Of a stretch of 64,000 nt of DNA, positions 41,751 through 54,640 are shown piece by piece. Origin of the DNA: Rhizophagus irregularis (lineage: Eukaryota; Glomeromycota; Glomeromycetes; Glomerales; Glomeraceae). Below the pieces are notes generated by a model. That model saw only the letters and a list, made by a program, of their open reading frames with translations, was not told where the DNA came from and did no database searches. The first letter of the stretch is position 1. The number at the start of each line of letters is the position of its first letter. Location: NCBI RefSeq assembly GCF_026210795.1, contig NC_089437.1, forward strand, positions 1,612,001 to 1,676,000. Direction: 5' to 3'. The position numbers were made by a program, and so were the translations under genes.

Positions 41751-41925
41751 CATGCTTTATAAACTAGACCATGGGTATAATTTACTCAATCATGTCTTCA
41801 ATGTCAAGATTGTCAATAGATTATTGCATTACAAATCAAATTTTATCCATGATTCATGGTGGACACAAAAAAAAAAATGTTTATTCCCAATTAATGATTG
41901 CGTTTGAAGAAATGGAAAGTAAGTA
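41751..41925 (+). pseudogene. Decayed host gene, 3' piece after the hAT insertion
   Basis: It continues the exon cut at 13438: after one TSD copy the frame reads MLYKLDHGYNLLNHVFNVKI. A run of eleven A (41868-41878) shifts the frame; beyond it VYSQLMIAFEEMES can be read to a possible donor (gtaagtaag). This piece, together with 8393-9170 and 12590-13438, makes one gene spread over ~33 kb. Confidence 0.75.
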
Positions 41926-42899
41926 AGGATAAAAGTATTATAAATAATTATATTTGTGGGAAAAGCAGAGAAATCAATGATAATTTATGTCTATTAGGTT
42001 TTATTATTTCAAAATAAATGATGCATTTATTTTAGCCAGCCTTTTATATCAATAAAAAAAAACAATAAAACTTAATAAAGCATTTATTAATCTGTCCTTT
42101 GTTTTAATGTGTGTATACTGTACATACATTCAATGTAGTATGGTTGTAATAAAAATATAAATGTAATTGCAATTCTTTTTTTTGTGATAGCAATGTAAGC
42201 AATTATGACCAATCTATAACTACTGTTATTTATGTGGGGTAATGATTAGATATTGAAGAAGCGTATATTATTACAAATCATAATCCAAATCAAAAAAATC
42301 ATATGACTGATCGTTTCCTGAGGAAATGGTTTTTATAATCCAAAATTTAGGCTGGTCATGAAATGGGATTGTCAGATCAATCAACTTGTGTTGACTATTG
42401 CTTATTTTTCATATTTATAGAACTTTTTAAAATATTATATATTTAATTTTTATTTTAATTTTCACTAATGGTAAGTATTAATTTTGTACTACATTTCACA
42501 ATTTTATATAAAAAAAATTTTTTTTGATGAAATTTCAGTTTTTTTTTCAATATTTTATTAATTATCTTTCAATAGTATCTTTTTAATTTTTATTAAACTC
42601 GGTATATTATTTTTAATATAAAATTACTATATTGTACATGTTTATTTTGTTATTGCACTTTTCAAAATTGTGCTACCCCTATAGACTATCTAATAAAAAA
42701 ATTATTAGATTACAGGATGATTACTGGACAAAAATTGTACAATGTTATCCTGTAATCATCCTGTAATCGTCCTGCAATCATAATCACTCAATCATTACAA
42801 TGTACACAGAATTCTGAAAACTGCAATAAATAAAATTACTGTAAATATGTTTTACTTTAAAATATAATTTTACTACTCACCATTTTGGTTATATCAAAT
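41926..42899. other. Intergenic
   Basis: AT-rich. A small cluster of gattacagga / atcctgtaatc direct and inverted copies lies at 42711-42780 and may be a degraded short repeat. No gene is seen. Confidence 0.4.
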
Positions 42900-43375
42900 T
42901 ATCTTTTATGCTTAAGTAAGGTTGTTCAGCAAGTTAAATCTACTTGTATTTTAATTTTCATAAGGCTAACTTTTAAATTTTCACTTTTTCGTTTACAACT
43001 TCAGAGCGTATTTACACCACTTTGGTCAAATGAAATCGACTTTCTAAATTAATTGATAGTTGTTCAGCAAGGTCGAAACTACTTACTATATATTAATTTT
43101 CATGAGTGTGAGTATAATACTTATGGAGAAACGTGCATTTTTCATAACAGTACTAACTTCCGAATTTTTCATTTCTTTGTTTACAACTTCAGAGCGTAAT
43201 TACACCCCTTTGGTCAAATGAAATCAACTTTCTAAATTAATTGATAATTGTTAAGCAAGGTCGAAACTACCTACATATTAATATTTATGGGTGTAAGTAT
43301 AATACTTATGGAGAAATATACATTTTTTGTAATGGTATTAATTTTGGATTTTTCTTTTACTGTTTATTAACTTTA
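42900..43375. repeat. ~188-bp imperfect tandem repeat, about 2.5 copies
   Basis: The block gtttacaacttcagagcgta recurs at 42991 and 43179. The block ggtcaaatgaaatc(g/a)actttctaaattaat recurs at about 43024 and 43211. A third, diverged copy ends near 43375. No coding potential. Confidence 0.8.
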
Positions 43376-43739
43376 TTAATTGAATATTGTTAATCTACTT
43401 GTATATTATGTTTAGTTTAGCTTCACAACATATTTAAAATTAGATTTAATAAAATATATTAATTAATAAATATATTTTATAAATTATATGTGTTATAATA
43501 AAAATTTAATTAGGTTAGAAGATTGATTTGCTTATTTTTATATAATTTTTAAGGTTAGATATCAACAATGCTTAGTGATCATAGTAAAAATTTATGCTTA
43601 GAGCTACTAATAAAAAAATTTTTGTGACCTTACTTATATAAGTATTTTCTGGGGTCCTGTTTCAACTCCAAAAAATTCATAGAATAGAAATCAATCTCAT
43701 ATATGTAATTTTATAGATTTTCATGTGGTATGACATGCT

Positions 43740-44530
43740 ATCATTAATAAAAATTTTTTCTTGACAAATTTCAGCAAACTGAGTTCACCAAAATCACATG
43801 ATTTTTTATTTTTGAATATTATTAACATACTGATATTACATTACACAAGCATGCAATCTAAAATAGATAGTTCCAGTGAGACTAATACATTAAAACAATA
43901 CATTAGCAAGCTTGAGGCTGAGAATAGGGATGCCAAAAGTTTCGGTTATAACCGATTATAACTGGTTTTTACCAGTTCGGTTACGGTTCGGTTTCAGTCC
44001 AAGACCGACCGGTTAACCGTCGGTTTTATATATAAAAAAAACTGACAAAAAAACCGATCAGTTAATCATATATTTCAAAAGAAAAAAATGTTTGTTTTAT
44101 TAATTTTATTGAGAATACTATTAAAAATTATGATTTAGTTGTATATATATATATAGTATTCTTGTTTTTGAAATAATAAGAAAATTTATATTTTACGCGT
44201 CGATCACGTGATTTTTTGTTCCGCTGAAAAAAATCGCAAAATTGACATTACTATCGTAAAAAAAATTATAACTTTAAGAAATATTATCAAATAAAATTAT
44301 AATTAATACTTTCTAACATTAGTTCATTCAATTTGCAGTAGTTTTGCGATCGGTTTTGCAATTCGGTTTTATCGGTCGGTTTTGCGGTCGGTTCGGTTTC
44401 AGCTGAAAACCGCAGTTTTAAAACCGAAACCGAACCGAACCGACCGTTGGCATCCCTAGCTGAGAATAATAAAATTAAGGCCAAAAATATTGAGCTTAAG
44501 CCAGAATTGTGAAATTGGAAGATAAGCAAT
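43740..44530 (+). pseudogene. Coiled-coil gene relic split by a MITE
   Basis: Read on the plus strand: MQSKIDSSSETNTLKQYISK, then LEAEN, interrupted at 43925. After the element the frame continues NKIKAKNIELKPEL to a TGA. The heptad-rich 'LEAEN..IKAKN.EL' pattern is a long coiled coil. A possible acceptor precedes it (43774). With one TSD removed the exon is continuous (AENNKIKAKN). Confidence 0.65.
43925..44458. mobile_element. hAT-like MITE, second family (534 bp)
   Basis: TIRs TAGGGATGCCAA / TTGGCATCCCTA. Perfect 8-bp TSD gctgagaa at 43917-43924 and 44459-44466. Subterminal regions are rich in aaccg/cggtt motifs (ccgaaaccgaaccgaacc), related in style to the AACCGGTT elements at 1186 and 3808 but with a different terminal sequence. 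Confidence 0.9.
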
Positions 44531-44903
44531 CACAAAATGAATTAGTAAAAAATTTATTATCTGTATCACAAAAAATGTGATCATGTATTAATGCTGGCAA
44601 AATTGATTAGCATTACAATTTGTAATGCACATGTGATTTTTCTTGATTGTAGTTGTATTTCTAGCAGATCTCTCATGAACTTGATGCGTAAATTTATTTT
44701 TCAAATTCTGTGAATGTACTGAATGTACTGAATGCTTCATCACAATTCTTAGATTTTCAGAATTTTTTATTATCTGTATAAAATGACTAATAATATACTG
44801 ACACCATTTTTTTCACATATATTACTTGAAGCAACTTAACCAGCTTCCTCGCTCCATCAAAATAAATATATGGTGATGCCTTACATCTCAAAAATATCTG
44901 TTA

Positions 44904-45437
44904 TTGCTAGAACAGGCAAGTAGTATTCACCCAGAAGTGGAAAATTTGTTAAATAAGGCAGTTGAAAATTATATTAAGAAAAAGGAGCATCAGAAGATGA
45001 AGCCTATTACTAGCAACTGTGAAATTTCATTAAGGCAAAAAAATGAGGAGTTGTGTATATCAAAGCAGATATTGGAAAAAAAGATTGAAAAGCTTCTCGA
45101 CTTGCAAAAGCAATATAAGTCTCGTGAGGTAGTCATAACCAGGTCTTTGGAGAAGAGTGATGGGAAAGTCATCCAATTATCAGATTCGGTAGCTTTTTTA
45201 AAAGTATAATTTCTGATACAAGAAAAACCATTGCATCAGCTGAAAAGTCCATTGACCTGTTAGAGAATAAATGCCGGCATCTGAAGGACATTATTTCTAC
45301 TAAAAATAGAAAAATTATCGCTTTTGTTGATCAGATCCTTCTCAAAACGAAGTATAGTGATGTGACTATAAAGCCAGAAATGTATTCTAACACTTATGAA
45401 AGGAAAAGAGGTGTAGTGAATCTGAACATGATCTAGA
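44904..45437 (+). pseudogene. Coiled-coil protein gene, possibly frameshifted
   Basis: The first frame (44904-45209; ATG not seen, TTG at start) reads ASSIHPEVENLLNKAVENYI and ISLRQKNEELCISKQILEKK. It stops at 45207, but another frame continues smoothly with ISDTRKTIASAEKSIDLLEN and HLKDIISTKNRKIIAFVDQI, ending NLNMI stop at 45435-45437. Either a one-base frameshift or a tiny intron (gtataa) joins them. It is predicted to be a long coiled coil, with no known family. It may be the 3' part of the coiled-coil gene at 43740. Confidence 0.5.
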
Positions 45438-46880
45438 AACCAGGAAAAAATATAAATTTCATCGTTAGTACCTAAAAAAATTCTACTCATTAGTTGAGGC
45501 ACTTTTTTCCAAACTTCATCCCAACCAAGTGTATCCTATGTGAATGCTCGCCAAGTACAGTTAGATAGAAAATAATGAATTTTTGCTCACATAATGCCTT
45601 ATTAATAATCTTAATCACACTATGCCAATCATTAGCATATTGACGCATAATTCTGACTAGCATGTATTTTATTTATTTAAATTTCAACATTGTGTTTTAT
45701 ATGTTTACACTATTTTGTTTAATGCATTTTTTATTGTTTAGTAGTTAAGTGATATCATAGTGAAACTTTTTCATTCAAATATATATATTGTAACTTTTAA
45801 TGATATTGTAAATAAATTAAATTTGATAACCTATGTTTAATAATTGGCAAAAAAGATTTATTTTAAGAAATATGTAAAATATTACTACTCTAACCTTAGT
45901 GTTTAAATAATTCTAAGTAAAATAAGAAGCTATAATAAAAGAGAAATTATTTAAGAAACTTGTGTAAAATATTTTAAGAATAAAATAAAGAACATTTTAT
46001 ATTTGGGTGTATAATTAATTTTCATCTGTTTTAATATCTAAAAATTAAATAAATGAATTAATTTCACATAAATAATCGTGACATCTGACACATACCTTAT
46101 TCTCATAAATATCCGAGTATCTTTTATGTGATTGATATATTGTTGGTAATATTTCTAAAAACTAAAAAGTTTTTAATTTTATATAATTTTGTATGCTGTA
46201 ATCTGTTATCTGTTCCAATATGATCAACTTTCGAAAATTCGTGTAAGATTATTTCTTCTTAATTGCACCTCTAGCATTTTCTCTGATTATTTTTTAGTTT
46301 TTTCCTTTCCAGAACAAGCTATATTCCCATGCTGTATTTTCAACCATTATAGTATAACTTGAAGTTTCGCTCATTCTTCCTAATTCTGTAATTTATTACT
46401 CCTGATTGCTCTGTGCGATTGTACTTTTTCTATTTTAACTGTTATAATACTTGATTTAATGAACTGTCTAACCCACTTTCATATTTGAATATTATCCACG
46501 TTCCAGATTCTTCTTGTATTCCATTTTACTTGGTTATTGTTAATTATGTTATAAAAGGCCCTATTCTTAAAAAAACACTATTTGACTTCTAATTGATTGC
46601 TTTTGTCCGCCTTGTCTGAGTGTCTTGTAGTATTCTTCCATCAATATTATTAAAATTTCGTTATTTATACTGTATAATAAAGGGTGGAGTGGACACAGTT
46701 TGAACTGCCAGTTTTTATTAGTAAATCTTCATTCAAAATACAACATTCAAGAATAAAATGGATAAATACTTTATTAAATAAAATATATAATTATTACAAA
46801 TATATTATTAAAATCCTATCATACTAGTATTCTAGAATATTTAAAATAATATTATAATTATTACCAGCTTTTAATATAAG
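45438..46880. other. Intergenic
   Basis: No gene, RNA or clear repeat was seen. It includes the 3' flank of the minus-strand F-box gene. Confidence 0.4.
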
Positions 46881-48349
46881 TTAATAATAATGTGAAAATC
46901 CTTCCTCCAGTTGTTCTTCTTCATACCGTTTATTGTAAAATTTAATAATACCTAGATTTTCATATTTTTCAATTATCTCCAAGTATTCTTTATCTATTAT
47001 AGAATTACCAAGAAATACTAAATTAAGTAATTTTTTAGGTGTTCTATATTTCCAGCTTATAAAAAATGATTCCCAATCTTCTGGAGAAGCACAAATATTT
47101 GATCTAATATACATTTTTAATTCATGAAATTTATTTGGTGAATAATTTACAATAGTATCTAATACTTCCTTTTCATTAAGATCATATCCACACCAAATTA
47201 TGATACTTTCTAAGTATGGACAACAATTAAATATAACTCTTAATATAGCCATTTCTTTATCAAGTCTTATAAGGAAACTTTTGATATTTGGACAATGATT
47301 AGCAATAGATAAATTTAAAGATGCATTCATTTCACCCACATAAAATTTTTTAAGGTTACTTCCATTATTTCTTAAAAAATTCACTATATACTCAGTCTTT
47401 GGACGTTTATAAGGAATTTTTAAAATTTCTAACTTTGAAAAATTAACATTTTCTAACTTTTCAAATTCTTCAAAATATATTCCACATTCAAATGAAAATA
47501 TTAATTCTTTTAAATTTGTGAATGAACTGACAAATGTAAATGGTAAATTCTCATCATCACCATAAAGTTGTAATTTTGTTATTGTGTGAGAATGCTCTAT
47601 TATAGTAGGTATAATACATGCCCAATTACATCCATCATAAGCTGATAAAGTTATATTTTTTAAATTATTTTGTGAAGAAATTAATTCTTTTAATTCATTT
47701 GAAACATCAACCCCACAAATGATATAGAAATTGATTGCAAATTATGACATATTTGAGATAGTTGATAGAAAAAACTTGAAGAAAGATTTGAACTACAACA
47801 TAATTCTGCAAGATCTTTAGCCCAATTAACATGTGGAAAACTAGAAATATCAATATTATTACTATGTAAATAACTCATATAGTTACAAGTAAATTTTTTC
47901 AAAGATGAAATTTGACTTATAAACATCTTACAAACTTCATTTGCAACTAAACTGTTTCTAAAATCTGATGGCTTAATGGATTTCTTAATTCTAAGGACAT
48001 TATCAACTATAATATTGATCTCATTAATTGAAAGGACTTTACAAAATTCTACATAATTAAATAAAGTTGGTTTTAGATCCGACGCAGAAATGTAAAACTT
48101 ATTTTTAATTAAAAGTTCTTTTGATTCACTGGGAAGGCAAGCAATTAATGTATCAAGAATTGATGATGCTTTTGATACTGGACGTCGTTGATAGGAGCTT
48201 TTAAAATCCCAAACATTACTCCACAAAATTCTAACAGCTATTTTACACCAAAGACGATTAACTAGCAAACATGAATACAAAGTGGGTTCATCTTTTTCTA
48301 AATATTCAAGAATTTCACTTAAACATTCATTTGGAATTTGACAAGCCAT
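46881..48349 (-). pseudogene. F-box/LRR protein gene with one frameshift
   Basis: Start ATG 48349 (MACQIPNECLSEILEYLEKD), preferred over an upstream ATG because F-box proteins of this type begin directly at the box. The F-box continues LYSCLLVNRLWCKIAVRILW. The frame is open to about 47730 and stops at 47690. An overlapping frame shifted by one base (VSNELKELISSQNNLKNITL) is open from ~47720 to the stop at 46881 and carries the LRR-like tail (CPNIKSFLIRLDKEMAILRV). The total would be ~490 codons, the usual length for this family. F-box proteins recruit substrates to SCF ubiquitin ligase. A single indel near 47715-47735 is either a real mutation or a sequencing error. Confidence 0.8.
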
Positions 48350-49735
48350 TTTTTTTAAAAAGAGAAAATTAAAATTCAAGAGAATTTAAAAATGAAAAAA
48401 AAATTAATTGTCCATTGTCTTATTGTGTAATAAATACGGAATTTTTCGGATGTTTACGTTGTATTAATTTTTATTCGTGTAACAAAAAATTTAGTTTGTA
48501 CGATCATCGTACCCCACTTTTGGTTATTCATACTCCTTCCCCTATAAACAGTTTCAAACATTTCAAGTTATTGGAAAATTGGGTGTTTCATATTATTCCC
48601 AAAAATTGAAATCGGGAAATTGGTGTTCAGAAGACTGGAGTTTCAGGAAATGATACAGTTCGTGAAATGGGCAGAAGAAGGTATATTCAATTCGGGAAAT
48701 CTTACATCCGTCTCCAGAATACTTGGTATTAAACTTATTCATATTGAATCATATGATAAGCCTAATATTGTGCAACACATGTTAGTGGAAAAAATATGAC
48801 TATTATTTATTTTTTCATTTCTGTTGTTTTATTAGAAAGTTAAATTACATTTTCTTAACGCTTCTCATGAGATGACCCCTTATTTAATCCTGGAATAATA
48901 ATTGATTTTTATCCTCATTAATCGCAATATAACCATTATTCCTTGCAAATGATAGATCTTAAAATTTTATACGGTATGAAATTGAAAAACTGGTATGGTA
49001 TGGTTAGTCAAATTCCTATTATTTCGAGCAGAAATAGAATGATTTGCTATCAATTTTTTTTTTTTATTATAATTTTATAAATTTTTGATGGTAATCACTT
49101 AACTTCTTCATTATATTCTCTGTTTTATTGACTGTAATTAAAGAGTAAGCGTAATTTTATAATTTTTTATTATTATTAATTTTGCTAATATCAATTTTTA
49201 TTTAGAGCTAAAGAATTTGACCATAGAAAGTGAATGGAGTATTAAATTTTGAAAATATAATATAATTGGTAAAAATAATCATAGGTGCAAAATACAAAGA
49301 AATAGTCAACTATTCAAGTAAGTTAATTTACTTACAATTTTTATTATTTAATAAGAAAAAAGAAAACAAAAAAACAAACAAAAGATTTAACCGTAAACTA
49401 AAATATATACCATAGAAAAATAGTATGTACATGTACAGAATAGTTATTCAAAAATAAATGGATTTATTAATCATTTTGTAAAAATAAATAAAACTTATTA
49501 TTATATTAATATACAAGTTTAATATTTGTCCTTTTTTTTATTAAATATTATTTTGAGAACTGTTAATTTTAATAAAATAATTTTTTAACATTCTACAATC
49601 TATTTAAATTAAAAGTATTTTAAAAACATTTAACAATACGTAAATATTAAAATATTTTAAAAAGTTTATTTTTAAAAGTTATCTATTTTTATTTTGGCAA
49701 TTTGTTTCTTATAATTAAATTTGTAAAAAATAACT
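48350..49735. other. Intergenic
   Basis: AT-rich. A short ORF at 48415-48609 has no recognisable motif. Nothing else supportable. Confidence 0.4.
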
Positions 49736-50320
49736 TTACTGAAGAATTAAAAAATTTTCTTAGTAGAGATGGTAAATGTTTTTCTGAAAAATTTGATAAT
49801 AGTAATAGTAAATCTAGTTTATTATTATGTTATGAATGATTCATAGTATTGAAAATCCTAATTCGTCCCTTGTGCGGGTCACAAATATACTCGCTATCAA
49901 TAAGGGCGGGAAAATGTCTTTCCCAAGAACATATTAACAGTTATACTCCTTTAATCTGAAAATGTAATAAAGCCCACAAATGGTCTGCAAAATTTCACGA
50001 AGTCAAATGCACGCGGCTTATCCTTGAAGAAACTAATCAAATTGCGTCTATAAAAAAATGGTAAACGTTTATCTGAAAAATATCCCAATAGTCATCAGAC
50101 TTTATTATGGCAATGTTTGCAAGCCTTGATAGTGTAAAAAATAAAAATACATGGTGTCCTAAATGCAATCATCTATTGAGACAGCACGTATTAAAAATGG
50201 TGAATGTCTCTCTTCAGATACATAAATAATAAAACTCTTTTACAATGGAAGTGTGACAAGGGATTTATAGACTATGACATCAGAGATACCTAAACAATAA
50301 TTATGTAATAATACAGGATT
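49736..50320 (+). pseudogene. Relic of a zinc-ribbon/treble-clef repeat protein
   Basis: Scattered readable pieces follow a repeated pattern 'dGkC.Se.y.n..t.L.w.C..gH.W...l..i....WCp.C'. Examples: SRDGKCFSEKFDNSNSKSSL, then INSYTPLI, stop, KCNKAHKWSAKF, then SVKNKNTWCPKCN, and NNKTLLQWKCDKG. Frames change several times and stops are frequent. I recognise the repeat as a type common in Glomeromycotina but cannot state its function. Confidence 0.5.
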
Positions 50321-52955
50321 ATTTTGCAAAGCAAACTAACCTTAATAGTTTTGTTAACAGATCAAGTTTTCAATTTGAAATTTAGTTAAATACCAGCAAT
50401 AATAAAAACTTTTAGATTTACGTGATGACAAAGTTTTTTTTAATTCCGTCAAAGAGGTAAAAAAATGTTTGAAATTATGATAACCGATTTTGAAGTTTGC
50501 GAATGAACATGAAGTTTTGGCGCAACTTCCTACAGCAACTTTCTTCATAGACGAGTTAAATTTAATTTATTTAAATTAGTTTTATTTAAATTAGCACACG
50601 AAAGGTGCATAGTGCATTTTTTCAATATAGTTTTCATTTTTATTACTTCCTCCCTTTTATCTGTCATGTCATATTCCTTTTCCAAAATTCCCTTTTACCT
50701 TATTCCTGGGGGTTTCATTCCCTTTGAGTAGAGTTTTGTTTTCTTTTGAGAGTTTGTCTTGCTAGGAATTACTAGTGTGAACGTGATAATTCACTTCACT
50801 ATCGCATCAGAATTTCCAGATTAACTGGGTTAACGGAATGCAGTCAATTTTTCTCACTCTAGCAATGTGTGTTTTCTCACTGCAAAGTGGGCATTTACTC
50901 TTTTGTCAAAAATAAAAATAAAAATAAAATTCCATAACTTCATACCACATGCGCAATGTAAAAGAAAACATCAAGCTACATCAACTACAACTAACACATG
51001 AACAAACCTCCACACATCGCTGACTCAATGACAATCTATTTCCTCCACCAAACATTTTTGTAGATCCTGACTGAAATTAACCTTTTTTTTTTTGTAACGC
51101 ATTTCATTTTATTAAGGATAGAAATCCAAATACAGAAATACCTAGAACCATACGTGCAACTCGATATAGCTCTATAACAAAATGTAATATATCTTACTAA
51201 ATCAAAACAAAAATACAAAAAAAAAACAGACCTTACCCTAAACAAACCTATACTATCAAATCTCTATCTCTAACTATCCTAATCCTATACTACGAGTGTT
51301 CTCCGATACAGAAGTGGTTCTTATCCTTAACAAGTTAATATACTAGGTTTATGCGACAAGCCCCCCCTCTTCCAACGTCAAACACCCAATTCCTTTCATC
51401 CTAACTACCTACAAAACAAAAAGTTAGTATGTATCCCCAAGAAATTAGAACCAACGACTCCTAAGGGACACTAAGCATAAAGCAGAATCGCGGCGCGATT
51501 GGTCCAGCCTGTCCAGTTCAAGTTCCTCGAATCAAATTAACCTTTTGGTTCCCATCAGAGATTCTTATTTAATAACAACACACTCTTATTACATCGGACA
51601 GAATTGAATCTTTTAGCTTTCAGTTGTCTAATTCATTAATACAATAAATCATCTTTGATACTTTCTGATAATATTTTAATGTCATATCATCTTTGTTACT
51701 TGTCTGTGCTGATAATATTTTAATTGTCATAATTCACCCTTCTCTTGTATTTTTAATTAATAAGCTCTATATATAGAATTTTGATGTTGTTTTTAATTTA
51801 AATAGCGAACTGTGTTTTCCAATTAGAATTAATCAACGTCTGATTTCTTGCTAATTCTTTTAGCTGGTTACAAAAGTGCAGACTGAGGCGATATTAACAA
51901 TAAATAACACAATTACCTTGTAATCGTACTTTATTCCTTCCAATTTTTATTATATTTCATTTATCACCGTTCATCTTACATTTGGCTGCGATATAAGCGT
52001 GACTGTTAGATTAAATATAACTACTGTATTGTAATATATCTGAAGATGAGTCAAATTGGAGTAATAACATAATGCTTACCTTTAACAAATAAGCTTAAAT
52101 AATTTTTTAACTGAAGTATCTCATAATCGCCACCAATATTGAAATACTTATAAGGATTCATCTTTTTATTTACCAAGATTTTCATCTTTTTTCAAAATCT
52201 TTACTTCTTTTTGCATAACGCCAAAAACCTTCAAATTTATTTATTTTAGAAAAAAAAAATCCATACATAATTCTTTAGATAATTGATTTATAAAAAAATC
52301 CAGAAGCGAAAAAAAAACACTTATTAATTTATTGAGAAATGTTTTATATTCTTTCTTTCTTTTTTTTCTAAATAATTCTAAATTAAATAAAAAAAAGTAA
52401 ACGGTAATTATTACAGAACATATTAGAATTTATTAACTAAATTAATTGTTTTAAGTCATCATAGTAATTATGATTATTATCAACTAATTTATTTACTTTT
52501 AATACACACATAACAAATTTTTTTGAGATTTTTTTTCGTCAAAGTAAAATTTTCATAGTTATCTTTTCATACTAAAATTATTGGTTTATGGAAATGATTT
52601 CCACTTTGAACTAGCCAAAAGTCCATCTATATAACTAAAAATTTTGTCTGCCGTTTAGAATAGTCTCCATATAAATAATTTGAATTATGTAATATGAAAC
52701 CCCGTGACATATTTGCGCCTGATCTATTAATCGTTACGTAATAATTTCTTTCATTCAAACTTATTAAACCAAATATTCTACGGAAATTCTTCTCTTAGAT
52801 ATAACTTTTTTAGTAGACGGAAATAACCACGTTGTTTATTTAAAATAAATTCAATTGAAAATAACTAAATTGACTTTTCATCAATCATGTTTTTATTGAT
52901 TTTTTTAAATAAGATTTAAAAATAACAACAAATTAATAATTATTGCTCATTTTCA
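50321..52955. other. Intergenic
   Basis: No gene could be supported. It is AT-rich with scattered short ORFs. A GC-richer patch lies near 51480-51530. Confidence 0.4.
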
Positions 52956-53100
52956 TTTTATGATTATAGTATTATTGATTATCTTTTAAATGATTTAAGT
53001 GAAGAAGATAAAATAAAATTAAAAGAAAATGAAATTAATTACCATTAAATACATTATTTAATTATCCAAGTTTTATTAAAAAGTTAAATAATTGGATTTT
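52956..53100 (+). pseudogene. F-box family gene fragment
   Basis: Plus-strand reading SIIDYLLNDLSEEDKIKLKE NEIN, then after a frame change PLNTLFNYPSFIKKLNNWIL. The phrases 'LSEEDKIKLKE' and 'FNYPSFIK.L' resemble the internal part of fungal F-box/LRR paralogues. Only ~45 codons remain, with no F-box. Confidence 0.45.
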
Positions 53101-53208
53101 GTAATTTATCGACCCCCTGATGCATCGACCCCCCTATGTGATACAAATCATGAAACACACATATAGGTATATAAATAAACCTTTATTTATTAATAATAAT
53201 AAAAAATT

Positions 53209-53288
53209 GCTCAGTTAGTTCAATCAGTAGAACACTTGATAATATACTTTTTATCATAGAGATGCAGGTTCGATTCCTGCACTGGGTC
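53209..53288 (+). tRNA. tRNA-like gene with abnormal anticodon arm
   Basis: The acceptor stem GCTCAGT pairs with ACTGGGT (7 bp with wobbles). The D arm is GTTC-AATCAGTA-GAAC. The T arm is TGCAG-GTTCGATTC-CTGCA with a perfect B box. A T-rich run (53288-53315) provides a Pol III terminator. The anticodon region is ~7 nt too long and folds as TGATAA-TATACTTT-TTATCA rather than a 5-bp/7-nt arm, so no anticodon can be read with confidence. It may be a tRNA pseudogene, a tRNA with an unusual intron, or the head of a tRNA-derived SINE. Confidence 0.55.
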
Positions 53289-53449
53289 TTTTATTTATTT
53301 GTTTTTTTTTTTTAAACATCCGGAGTTTCGTTCAGCGACTAAGTCACATTACATATAACACGTGATTAAATATATGCGCATGCGTCAAAGCGCATTCAAG
53401 AACGATTAACAGTAAAGAAAGCATTAAAGAATCTTTATTCACTAAAGAA

Positions 53450-53704
53450 CTAAGCATTACAATTCTTTTGGTAGTGTCCCAAATTGCCACATTTCTTGCA
53501 ACACCTTCGTTGCTTTTGTTTTTTCGCTCTGATCCTTCTCATTCGATGCTTTATATACAAACAACCAAAAATAGTTTGAACCATTCCACCTCTTACAGAA
53601 TTTACAGGTGGTGGCTTTTTAGCCAAAAGAAAAATACGGATCATGAGACTACAACCTATATTTCGTTGAAATACCTTGATCATATTATCATGATCGTTGA
53701 TCAA
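53450..53704 (-). pseudogene. Short CCHC zinc-knuckle ORF, probable transposon relic
   Basis: 84 residues ending RRCCKKCGNLGHYQKNC, a CCHC knuckle (CxxCxxxGHxxxxC) preceded by a basic stretch (RIRAKKQKQ). Such C-terminal knuckles occur in Gag and in FAR1/Mutator-type transposases. Upstream on the minus strand nothing further is recognisable, so this is a fragment or a chance survivor. Confidence 0.4.
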
Positions 53705-54640
53705 AACTTATTTTATTACAATATATAAACTCTTCGCACAATTTTTATATAGACTATATTTTAGCTAGGAACAATTAATTTTATGTTTTTCTTTTTTTAG
53801 ATGCTTTTTTACTTTCGGATGGGCCAGTGCGATTTATTTTTTTCCCATTTGAATAGTTAGCGTAGTCCTAGCTTTTTGAATAGTTTGTTCGAAGGGTGAG
53901 GTCCCATAGGGAATGAATTTCCAAAATTCTGTACACGTATATTAGCTATCATCATGTAAATGTTGCATTACTTCTATTTGTAATAGCTTTGGTTATACTA
54001 CTCTTCTAGTAATAAAATAAAAAATAAATAAAATAAAAAATTTTTTTTATAAAGAAAAAATCGTATTTTTTTAATCTGTATAACAGTACTATTTGCATTG
54101 TTTGTAGACCATGTCACATCGGCCTAAATTAAAAGATCATCGTTGGTACAGTCTTAAGGCATTATTAGAATGGGCCGATAATTTAGGCCGATGGTACGAT
54201 TTGTACTCTTTGGGATGTATGATTTAATAGCTTACATATATACATGTATGGTTTCATACACTACATACTTCGTCATCCATACACTACAAGTTATCTATAT
54301 ACTCCGATTTGGGACATAGTAGAGTTTGGTCTACAACAGTATAATGCGCATTATGCCATAATAAAATGAAATTTTCGTCCCTAGGCACAATTATTTCAGT
54401 ATGTCACTAGCAGTTACCCGTTGCCCCGCACCGGGACCAATGAGTTTGTTTAAATAGAAAATTTTAGTATTATAATGTAATACTAAGTTAATTAAAGATG
54501 GTTACAGCAGTTTTTTGTTTATAATTAGAATTTAATATAGGTAATAATTAGTTAACAAAATAATATGTACTAAAATTATAATCATAATATTAGAATGATA
54601 TAAATTATATTGGAAATTGGTAAACATCGCCTGGGTCTTC
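53705..54640. other. Intergenic with a 77-bp hairpin
   Basis: A perfect 14-bp inverted repeat CATCGGCCTAAATT / AATTTAGGCCGATG spans 54117-54193. It may be a small foldback relic. No gene is seen. Confidence 0.4.
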
